Shown: positions 17,657 to 24,474 of the stretch, one piece after another
How positions within the stretch are numbered: position 1 is the first letter of the stretch
How the letters are laid out: every line of letters starts with the position of its first letter
Assembly (NCBI RefSeq): GCF_900104695.1
Contig: NZ_FNSW01000001.1
Span: 4,520,001-4,584,000, forward strand
From: Paenibacillus sp. GP183
Lineage (GTDB): Bacteria > Bacillota > Bacilli > Paenibacillales > NBRC-103111
Length of the DNA stretch: 64,000 bases
Direction of reading: 5' to 3'
Program-made: the position numbers and the translations under genes
The notes under the pieces: generated by a model
What the model saw: the letters and a program-made list of their open reading frames with translations, nothing else
Database searches by the model: none
What the model was told of the DNA's origin: nothing

Positions 17657-17821
17657 TCAGGTTCCTCACTTGTTTTGTTTTTTATGCAACAGCACGCAAC
17701 TAAAATCACTGACTTTGCAGCATTCTCAACACTGTGGCAACAAGTCCACCTCTTTATGTATTCGTATGTGACTGCAGTTTTCCGTCTTCATGAACCCCCC
17801 CTTTAAAAGAGGGCCCTTAAA

Positions 17822-18213
17822 GGGTTGTGGTGCAAAGCTCTAATTCATGATAACGTAATTGATAATGAAGTCAGGGATGGTGAGCGAGCGGGGTTTAAAG
17901 ATATCCCATACAACGATCATGAGATGGGTCCATGAGTTTGGGCCCGAAATAGATAAACGAATCCGCAGCTATTTGAAACCCTCAAACGATTCGTGGCGAA
18001 CGGACGAAACATACATCAAAGTCAAAGGTCAATGGAAGTATTTATATCGTGCAGTTGATTCTATGGGGAAAACGATTGATTTCATGTTATCTGAAAATCG
18101 TGATATGCCGGCAGCTAAGCGTTTTCTTTACAAAAGCTCTGTCCTCTTCACATCATCAATTACCTCGTGTGATCACTTTGGATAAAAACCCGGCAATCCA
18201 CCAGCAATATTAA
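17822..18213 (+). pseudogene. IS6-family transposase remnant with left IS end
   Basis: The IS end GGGTTGTGGTGCAAAGC starts at 17822. From about 17862 the frame reads MVSERGLKISHTTIMRWVHE, then WRTDETYIKVKGQWKYLYRA and VDSMGKTIDFMLSENRD, the N-terminal half of an IS6 transposase including the first DDE Asp. A frameshift near 18135 moves the homology to PRVITLDKNPAIHQQY (second Asp), which then ends. The helix-turn-helix start and the final Glu region are missing. The element is dead. Confidence 0.85.
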
Positions 18214-18279
18214 TCAGACTTAATACTTCTCTGTTTCTTAAATTTAATAAATCATCATCATACCTCACTAAATGATTTT

Positions 18280-18310
18280 GGACCGTCCTGAAGTAAAAAT
18301 TAGGACGGCC
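18280..18310. terminator. Hairpin inside right end of the IS21-like unit
   Basis: The arms GGACCGTCCT and AGGACGGCC flank an A/T-rich loop. It is probably the old terminator of the lost istB gene. Confidence 0.55.
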
Positions 18311-18414
18311 ATGATGTCATTTTATTCTTCTAGCGGTTCCACACTTTTTAACTGGTTCCAGAGTTTTTTACTGGTTCCAAACTTTCTTTACTGGTTCCAC
18401 ACTTTTTTATCACC

Positions 18415-18691
18415 GAAAAGCTAGATGTGGATATTGTTGTTCAACCTATTGAAGAGATCATTGCTAACTTTCACCTTGATGTGACTCAAAAGACAACACT
18501 TTCTACAATGAAGGGTTCTTATCACTATCAAGAAGTCGGGAGTTCTTGAGGTAACATATTGGCCTCAAAAAAAGAGTTTATTCATTGAGATTCATGAAAA
18601 TAGAATATCAGATTGGAATAAAAACCTGATTCTTCCGTTTTCAGAATCATTAGCTGAGCGCTTTTCTGGAGTAGTCCAGTCAAGCAATTAA
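18415..18691 (+). pseudogene. 3' part of the gene split by the 15871-18414 element
   Basis: The sequence resumes with EKLDVDIVVQPIEEIIANFH in the frame left at 15870, so precise removal of the element gives a continuous ...KLLVS-EKLDV reading. A second lesion, a frameshift near 18530, shifts the rest to KSGVLEVTYWPQKKSLFIEI, then HENRISDWNKNLILPFSESL, with a stop at 18689-18691. The intact protein would be about 110 residues. The family is not recognised. Confidence 0.6.
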
Positions 18692-18940
18692 ATATTTAAA
18701 GACGTTTTATAAGGACAAGAACTTTCATCAATGCCGATCCTTATTAAATTCGTTATGCGATTGGTTGTCCGCACGTTTGCCACCATTTCGCACAATGAAG
18801 AAACGACTCCCACCGACATGTCCTCATAAAAAGACTAATATTCGATAGTGGCTGTTGCGGCTGGGTCATCGTTACTGATAAGAACAGTAGCAAATCTACC
18901 TTGGTCATTAGGATTCAAAATAGGTCCTGAAGTAAAAGCG
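18692..18940 (+). other. Stretch with a short unexplained reading frame
   Basis: A frame without a start reads IKYLKTFYKDKNFHQCRSLL, then NSLCDWLSARLPPFRTMKKR, with a stop at 18846-18848. It looks protein-like and may be the tail of a lost gene. The family is not recognised. Confidence 0.3.
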
Positions 18941-18941
18941 T

Positions 18942-18991
18942 GCTAACTGAACGGCAAGTTTTAAGGCCATCCTTTGCGGGATGGCCCTTTC
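18942..18991 (+). terminator. Diverged repeat module with rho-independent terminator
   Basis: CTAACTGAACGGCAAG (a diverged left module) is followed by the perfect stem GGCCATCC (18965-18972) / GGATGGCC (18979-18986) and a T-rich tail. Confidence 0.7.
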
Positions 18992-19124
18992 TGTGTAGAA
19001 CATCACTAAACTAAACATTCCTGTAAGGGCTAAGAAATGGCCTTTGTCAAAAAAGGAGCACCTCGGTATGATGGGTTTGTAGACGGGTTTGTAACCCAAC
19101 ACCATCAAAGGAGGCGCTCTTATT

Positions 19125-20371
19125 ATGAAGTTTAAGCAAATCAACGGACAAAATCAACGGATTGAACGAATTTCCCCGCTCAGCTTGTTGTAGGCATCGA
19201 CATGGCAAAGGAAATTCATGTAGCTCAAGCCACTAACTTTCGAGGCATTGTTCTTGCCAAGCGACATCTCACGTTCAAAAACGCAATTGAAGGCTATGAA
19301 AAATTACAACGTTGGATGGATGAATTACAACAAAAGCACCGACTGAAGACCGTCATCATCGGTATGGAACCCACCGGACACTATTGGTGGAACTTGGCGA
19401 ATTGGCTTGCAAATAAAGGCCTTAACGTCGTCATGGTGAACCCGGCCACCACCAAACGAAACAAGGAGAACCGCGATAACAGTCCATCCAAGAGCGATCC
19501 CAAGGACGCGCTTGTCATCGCAGACGTCGTCTGTCGAGGATACTACTACGATTACACTCGACAGGCAAACGTGTTCCAAAGGTTGCGTACGGTTATGAGT
19601 GATCGGGAATTTTGGGTGACTCATAGCGTCCGATTGCAGAATCGGATCATCCGTTGGTTGGACATTCGGTTTCCCGAATACACGTCGGTTTTCAAGGATT
19701 GGACCTGCCCACGATCCTTGGCTACGCTCAAAGAATTCCCTTCTCCGCTAGATCTAAAATCTCGATCCGTATCGGAGGTGATCACCGGTTGGAGAGAGCA
19801 TATGCAGCGAGCGGGCGGTTCAACCGGAATGGAAAAAGCGGCGCAACTCATCGCTCAAGCGAAGCAGGATTTAGAACGGTTATTGGAAGAGTATGAGCGT
19901 ATCGTTGAAACACTAGAGAAGATGGAACAGGAACTGTTGGCACTTCTCGGTGAAATTCCTATGGCCAAGCAACTACGGTCGGTCAAAGGCCTCGGCACGA
20001 TCTTCATCGCGGCCATTCTCTCCGGTGCAGGCGACCTCAAACAGTATGCCCATGGACGTCAGTTATTGCGTAAAGCGGGCTTAAATCTGGCCGAAAGCAT
20101 GTCTGGCAAGCGCAAGGGGCAGATCGTGCTTTCCAAACGGGGAGATGCGAAGCTGCGAAAATATATGTATCTGGCTACGATCACCCTCGTGGGAACGAAT
20201 CCCGTCTTTCGACAGATGCATGAAAACAATGTTCAAGTCAAGAAAATGAAGAAACAACAGTCGATATTTAAACTGCTTGGAAAACTGGCTCGGATACTGA
20301 TCGGCATCGTTGGGCGGGGAGAAACGTTTTCTCCCGAAAAAGCGAGTGCCGTTTTTACAGACGCTGCATAA
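19125..20371 (+). pseudogene. IS110-family (DEDD) transposase with an N-terminal frameshift
   Basis: ATG-19125, with AAAGGAGG upstream, opens MKFKQINGQNQRIERISP but hits a stop at 19188-19190. The protein continues in another frame as AQLVVGIDMAKEIHVAQAT and then 389 residues to 20371. One missing base near TCCCCGCTC (19173-19181) explains this. The RuvC-like acids are present: Asp in GIDMAKE, Glu in GMEPTGHYWW, and Asp in SDPKDALVIAD. The C-terminal Tnp20 domain with the conserved Ser (SMSGKRKGQ) is intact. Starting at the internal ATG-19202 would drop the first catalytic Asp, so the copy is probably inactive unless the sequence is wrong at this base. Confidence 0.88.
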
Positions 20372-20395
20372 GAAATCTGAAAGCCACGTAGATTG

Positions 20396-20722
20396 ACTCA
20401 TTCGCAGGATTTCAAACAAAGAAAGCACGGAGAACCAAGTTCGTATCCGATAAGGGCACAGACCCATCCGCTAAACGCTATCGGTCTCCACACCTTGGAC
20501 AAGTATGACGATGGAATGTAAGGGCCTAGACCCGTTGAGCCATGGGATGGTGAACTTCCAGGGAAATGGTGGAGGAAGCGTGCAGTAGAAAAAAAGGCTT
20601 TGGGGAAATGCTCCAGCCATTTCTTCTATTCCCGCATGCCCAAAAATGTAACGGCGGGCTCTCACCAGCTTACTTCCCTAACGATCACTGTATCCAAAGG
20701 TGATGAAATCCTGCGAATGAGT
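20396..20722 (+). ncRNA. Possible guide (bridge/seek) RNA region of the IS110-family element
   Basis: The non-coding tail after the transposase is bracketed by perfect 19-base inverted repeats ACTCATTCGCAGGATTTCA (20396-20414) and its complement (20704-20722). Inside, 20471-20483 reads CTAAACGCTATCG. Its first half equals the left target plus core (CTAAAC), and its second half is the complement of CGATAGC in the right target. IS110/IS1111 elements are known to encode RNAs that pair with the target in this sense. The RNA itself is inferred, not shown. Confidence 0.45.
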
Positions 20723-20804
20723 GAGCATACGTGAGAAAACCCCTTAAAACCGAGGGACGGGTACGATAGCTTAATGAGATCTATAAATACATGTATGTAA
20801 AAAG

Positions 20805-20984
20805 TACTTCAAAACTTATTTGTAAATCAGCATTTTTAGCTAGAAAAACCACTTCAAAACTTTATTTGTAAATCACTTTTATAAGAAAAACCAGCAAGCC
20901 CTTGAATTTGTTGGTTTCTTGTACTTCAAAACTTATTTGTCACCCAACATTTTGTTGTTGGTTTACAAATAAGTTTTTGAAGTA
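20805..20984. mobile_element. Miniature element with subterminal repeats TACTTCAAAACTTATTTGTAAA
   Basis: Three direct copies (20805, 20851 and 20922, small variations) and one inverted copy (20961-20984, TTACAAATAAGTTTTTGAAGTA) lie within 180 bases. The first and last form the inverted termini. No coding region. Several transposase sites per end recall IS21 or Tn7-type ends, but the parent element is not in the window. Confidence 0.7.
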
Positions 20985-21102
20985 TCGAGTTCTCAAATAT
21001 AGCAATCGATAAGAAATCATTAAAAATGTTACTTGCTATAATAATGGAAAGTTAAGATCGTCATGCAGTGCGGTAATCCAACCCGAGAAAGGAGAAATAA
21101 AA

Positions 21103-21678
21103 ATGAGAAAAGTAATTGCAGCGTCATATGTTACACTTGATGGCTTTATAGTAGGATTAAATGAAGACATGAGTTGGGTTAGTAACAACCCCGATGAAGA
21201 AATGAAGAAAGAAGAAATCATCGATGGACAAAGTACGGTGGACACTCTTTTACTAGGGCGAGTGACTTATGAACTTTGGTCGGGTTACTGGCCAAACAAG
21301 AATGGGGATGTTAACCCCGCAGCTGAACATATAAATCATACACCCAAAATTGTTTTTTCAAAGACACTGGAAACTGCCCCTTGGGGTAAGTGGAATAATG
21401 CAAAAGTGGTTAAAGACAATATTACTGAAAAAATCCAAAATCTGAAACATCAATCTGGTAATGATATGATGATATGGGGTAGTGCCAGCATCGTACAAAC
21501 TTTTACGAATCTTGGCTTAATCGATGAGTATCGACTTTTAGTTTGTCCCGTTGTTTTAGGAAGCGGAAAACCATTGTTTGAAAATATTAATGACAGGGTT
21601 AATCTCAAGCTTGTAAAGTCTAAGACGTTTAAGAATGGTGTAGTTTCGCTTTACTATCAGCCAGGGAAAAAACCATAA
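21103..21678 (+). CDS. Dihydrofolate reductase family protein (RibD C-terminal type)
   Basis: A 191-residue protein starting MRKVIAASYVTLDGFIVGLN, with AAAGGAG 9 bases before the ATG. The N-terminal strand plus SLDG-like motif, the central LLLGRVTYELWSGYW, the segment MMIWGSASIVQTFTNLGLID and the C-terminal LVCPVVLGSGKPLFEN are the hallmarks of the YwjB/YyaP branch of the RibD/DHFR superfamily. True DHFR activity is not established for this branch; members are NADPH-dependent reductases of uncertain substrate. It is a single gene that ends about 100 bases before the T-box leader. Confidence 0.88.
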   Translation: MRKVIAASYVTLDGFIVGLNEDMSWVSNNPDEEMKKEEIIDGQSTVDTLLLGRVTYELWSGYWPNKNGDVNPAAEHINHTPKIVFSKTLETAPWGKWNNAKVVKDNITEKIQNLKHQSGNDMMIWGSASIVQTFTNLGLIDEYRLLVCPVVLGSGKPLFENINDRVNLKLVKSKTFKNGVVSLYYQPGKKP

Positions 21679-21776
21679 GGTGAAGTTATGTTCAAGTTTG
21701 TAATGTTTTCGAATTTTTAAATATTATATTTACCTCACAAGGGTTTTTTGATAATATAATCACAATATTTAAATGC

Positions 21777-22068
21777 GATGAAGAGAAGAGTAGATAGAGG
21801 GATTCTTTCACAGAGAGCTCCGTTAGCTGAAAAGGAGTAAAGAATTTTTTATTGAAAAAAGCCTCAGAGCAGCACACCGGAACCCCGTGAAAAGGAGGAT
21901 GGTGTGACAGGAGCTCCTGTTACAGAGCTAGAGTATAAGCATTAATTGTAATGTCGTACTTGAAGAGGTTAATATGGCGACATATTAGCGAATCTGGGGT
22001 GGTACCACGAGCATACCAAATCTCGTCCCTAAGACTGAATCAAGTCTTGGGGGTGGGATTTTTTTTAT
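21777..22068 (+). promoter_or_regulatory. T-box riboswitch leader of asd
   Basis: A leader of about 290 bases with the T-box core TGGGGTGGTACCACG at 21995-22009. It ends in a terminator: TCCCTAAGACT paired with AGTCTTGGGGGTGGGA, then T8 (22025-22068). Upstream lie an AGAGAGC element and stem III-like pairs CACACC/GGTGTG. The T-box GGTACCACG can pair with either an antiterminator or terminator partner, so uncharged tRNA would permit transcription of asd. The specifier codon could not be assigned with confidence; Thr, Met or Lys would make biological sense. TATAAT at 21755-21760 may be the -10 box. Confidence 0.92.
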
Positions 22069-22155
22069 TGTTGCAAAGAAGATAGAGCTCACATGCAACA
22101 TATGGTACAAATCAGACTGTTTAATCATGCCATTTTGAAAGGATTTGAATATCTA

Positions 22156-23241
22156 ATGACAGAAAAACTGAAGGTAGGGATTGTCGGAGGAACGGGAATG
22201 GTTGGACAGCGGTTTGTTCAGTTACTAGATCATCATCCGTGGTTTAAGGTAACAGCGATTGCAGCTAGTGCCAGTTCGGCGAGTAAAACTTATGAAGAAT
22301 CTGTACAAGGCAGATGGAAGGTGCTTGACCCGATTCCTGAAGAAGTGAAAAACCTCGTTGTTCATGACGCTTCGAAAGTGGAAGAGGTTGCCAATCAAGT
22401 CGATTTCATTTTTTGTGCCGTTGATATGAAAAAGAAAGAAATTCAAGCATTGGAAGAGGAATACGCAAAAACGGGTACGCCTGTGATATCAAATAACTCC
22501 GCTCACCGTTGGACGCCTGACATCCCGATGGTCATTCCGGAAATTAATCCCGGGCATATTGAAGTGATTGCCGCTCAGAGAAAGAGGCTCGGAACCTCGA
22601 CCGGATTTATTGCCGTAAAACCCAATTGTTCGATTCAGAGCTATGTGCCAATGCTTCATGCACTGCTGGATTTCAAACCAACAAAAGTGGTTGCATCGAT
22701 GTATCAGGCGATTTCCGGAGCCGGCAAAAACTTTACCGATTGGCCCGATATGTTGGATAATGTAATCCCTTATATTGGCGGCGAGGAAGAAAAAAGCGAG
22801 CATGAGCCGCTGCGCATTTGGGGAAGCCTTGTAAATGGTGAAATTATAAAAGCCAGCGCACCATTAATTACAACACAGTGTTTTCGTGTTCCAGTAACGG
22901 ATGGACATTTGGCTGCGGTATTTGCATCGTTCGAGAACAAACCTTCGAAAGAAGAAATTCTCGATCGCTGGCTGCAATTCAAAGGACGGCCTCAGGAGCT
23001 TGGCCTGCCAAGCGCACCAAAGCAATTCATAACTTATTTTGAAGAAGAGAACAGACCACAGACGAAACTTGATCGTGACATTGAGCGAGGTATGGGGGTT
23101 TCAGCAGGTAGATTGCGCGAGGATGCCATATACGATTTTAAATTTGTAGGACTATCGCATAATACATTACGTGGAGCAGCAGGTGGCTCTGTTCTGATTG
23201 CCGAACTGCTTAAAGCGGAAGGGTATATTCAGCCAAAGTAG
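22156..23241 (+). CDS. asd: Aspartate-semialdehyde dehydrogenase (archaeal/fungal-type)
   Basis: A 361-residue enzyme that reduces aspartyl-4-phosphate to aspartate semialdehyde, the branch point to Lys, Met and Thr. The start at 22156 (MTEKLKVGIVGGTGMVGQRF) is chosen from family alignment; an ATG at 22093 would add 21 non-family residues. The GGTGMVG Rossmann motif is followed by SNNSAHRW, the catalytic Cys in KPNCSIQSY, the GAGKNFTDWP segment and the C-terminal LSHNTLRGAAGGSVLIAELL. This layout is typical of the longer archaeal/fungal class rather than the usual bacterial one. The T-box leader places it under amino-acid control, so it may be a second asd specialised for one branch. Confidence 0.92.
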   Translation: MTEKLKVGIVGGTGMVGQRFVQLLDHHPWFKVTAIAASASSASKTYEESVQGRWKVLDPIPEEVKNLVVHDASKVEEVANQVDFIFCAVDMKKKEIQALEEEYAKTGTPVISNNSAHRWTPDIPMVIPEINPGHIEVIAAQRKRLGTSTGFIAVKPNCSIQSYVPMLHALLDFKPTKVVASMYQAISGAGKNFTDWPDMLDNVIPYIGGEEEKSEHEPLRIWGSLVNGEIIKASAPLITTQCFRVPVTDGHLAAVFASFENKPSKEEILDRWLQFKGRPQELGLPSAPKQFITYFEEENRPQTKLDRDIERGMGVSAGRLREDAIYDFKFVGLSHNTLRGAAGGSVLIAELLKAEGYIQPK

Positions 23242-23273
23242 AAGCACGCACATTGATTCGATAGACAAAACAG

Positions 23274-23365
23274 CTAACGGAAATGATGGTACAGGAAATG
23301 ATAACTGAGGAGTTGCCTACGTGGCAGCTCTTTTGTTTATTCAAGTAAACAGGTAGAAGGGATAG
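23274..23365 (+). repeat. Complete dispersed repeat with terminator after asd
   Basis: A diverged left module CTAACGGAAATGATGGTAC, the hairpin GAGTTGCC/GGCAGCTC with TTTT (23310-23334) and the right module TTCAAGTAAACAGGTAGAAGG (23339 on). It starts 33 bases after the asd stop. Confidence 0.7.
23310..23335 (+). terminator. Rho-independent terminator of asd
   Basis: GAGTTGCC pairs with GGCAGCTC (one G-T pair) around a 5-base loop, followed by TTTTGTTT. Confidence 0.75.
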
Positions 23366-23452
23366 TTAATAAAGGGAATAGCTAGATTGTATTGAATATA
23401 AAATTTAAGAATTCCGTTTTATGTATGGTAAAAAAGTAGAGGGTGAGAGAAT

Positions 23453-24010
23453 TTGTTGAAAAAGGTGGTTTTTCTTATCACGGGCTTGACGGCATTATTA
23501 GGCGGTATCATTTGGCTTTGTGTAGGTTTCAAATTATCCATGCTGCCTCCAGGTAATCCCGGCTATAATTTATACCGTAATTCCCAATTATTCATGCCTT
23601 GGTTCGGATACGGCATGGCTTGCATCGGGATCGGCTTGGTCGGCTTGTATGTTTCGGCTAAGGGCGTAGTACAATTTGCACGATGGTCACTCATCGTTTC
23701 ATTGATCGGTTCCTTTCTTTATTTATTTGGTACAATATCCCGTTTGTCGATGAACTTGAGCGTGCAATACGAAGCGGCACAACCGATTGGCTTTCTAATG
23801 ACCATTTTCGGAATATTATTTTTTAATATAAGTTTGTTGAGATCGAAATTATTACCGTCATGGTGCAGAGTTTTACTGATATTGAGTGTCGGTTCACTGC
23901 TCATATTTAACGATCAATTTATTACCTCATGGTCGTCCGTTCCCTTCGGAATATCATGGATAGGGTTAAGTGTATATCTATTTATGAGTTTTTTCCAAGG
24001 TGCATCATGA
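23453..24010 (+). CDS. Membrane protein of unknown function
   Basis: A 185-residue protein starting at TTG-23453 after GAGGGTGAGAG. There are six predicted hydrophobic segments: VVFLITGLTALLGGIIWLCV; a segment in GMACIGIGLVGLYV; SLIVSLIGSFLYLFGTI; GFLMTIFGILFFNISLL; VLLILSVGSLLIF; and GISWIGLSVYLFMSFF. Such six-segment DUF-type proteins are common in Bacillales without an assigned role. The stop overlaps the ATG of the DUF6157 gene (ATGA), so the two are coupled. Confidence 0.75.
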   Translation: MLKKVVFLITGLTALLGGIIWLCVGFKLSMLPPGNPGYNLYRNSQLFMPWFGYGMACIGIGLVGLYVSAKGVVQFARWSLIVSLIGSFLYLFGTISRLSMNLSVQYEAAQPIGFLMTIFGILFFNISLLRSKLLPSWCRVLLILSVGSLLIFNDQFITSWSSVPFGISWIGLSVYLFMSFFQGAS

Positions 24011-24417
24011 AAGACATGAATTATTACGGTGCTTTTATTCAAGTTGCCGAAAACTGCCATGTTAGAGTGGCCGAAATCCCAGAATCTAAGGGTGACTCTA
24101 AGACAATACCGGTTTTACAGTACGAGATGATATCGAACCATCCATACAAATACACGCAAGAAGATGTGTTATTTGAAGTATTCGCTCATCGCAACAAATT
24201 AACAGAAGCGGATAGGAAAGCAGCACGTGAGGACTTTTTCTCCAAAGGGCAGCCCTGCCTCCGTTCATCGTCATTGGGCAAGCGCTATGGTTGGGGTATC
24301 CATAATGACGCACAGGGCAAAGTTGCGCTGTATGCTGTTGAGTCAGATGAATATATAAAAATCATGAACGATAAAAGTATAAAACAATTTAAGGCAATGC
24401 GTACAAATCGAGCTTAG
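24007..24417 (+). CDS. DUF6157-family protein
   Basis: A 136-residue soluble protein, with MKDMNYYGAFIQVAENCHVR at its N-terminus. The conserved blocks VLQYEMISNHPYKYTQEDVL, then FEVFAHRN, SKGQPCLRSSSLGKRYGWGI and VALYAVESDEY match the family now called DUF6157, which is widespread in soil bacteria and has no known function. The ATG-24007 overlaps the preceding stop; ATG-24016 is an alternative. An IS1380 copy is inserted 57 bases after its stop. Confidence 0.85.
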   Translation: MKDMNYYGAFIQVAENCHVRVAEIPESKGDSKTIPVLQYEMISNHPYKYTQEDVLFEVFAHRNKLTEADRKAAREDFFSKGQPCLRSSSLGKRYGWGIHNDAQGKVALYAVESDEYIKIMNDKSIKQFKAMRTNRA

Positions 24418-24474
24418 GTGAGGAAGGCGATGTTATATGGAGAATAAATTTATATTCAGATTTATAATATATAT

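Larger units (their letters stand above)
15871..18414. mobile_element. IS21-like-ended unit carrying an SLH gene instead of istA/istB
   Basis: The left end starts GGTGATAAAAAAGTCTGGAA and the right end is CCACACTTTTTTATCACC, forming inverted termini. Inside each end the unit (A)AAGTGTGGAACC(A/G) is repeated: three times on the left (15879-16000) and four times on the right (18333-18414). This is the multi-site end architecture of IS21-family elements. A possible istA start (MKLNVYILNLKFRKGHE) at 16018 is cut off after 17 codons and no istB is present. The interior instead holds a miniature element, an SLH-domain protein gene on the opposite strand and an IS6 transposase relic. A hairpin (18280-18310) lies just inside the right end. 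No target duplication is seen. Confidence 0.7.
19015..20758 (+). mobile_element. IS110-family element inserted in a dispersed repeat
   Basis: The left flank ends CTAAAC (19011-19016) and the right flank starts ACGGGTACGATAGC (20757-20770). Joining them at the shared AC rebuilds CTAAACGGGTACGATAG, the repeat form seen intact at 7299. This defines element edges with a 2-base AC core, as expected for IS110 elements, which lack long terminal repeats. About 110 bases lie before the transposase gene and about 385 bases of non-coding DNA after it. Confidence 0.75.

Noticed and set aside
19163-19205. Programmed -1 frameshift in the IS110 transposase
   Set aside because: The local sequence is not a canonical slippery heptamer and this family does not use frameshifting; a base deletion is simpler.
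20805-20984. CRISPR-like short array
   Set aside because: The four 22-base units are unevenly spaced, one is inverted and no cas genes are near; it fits transposon ends.
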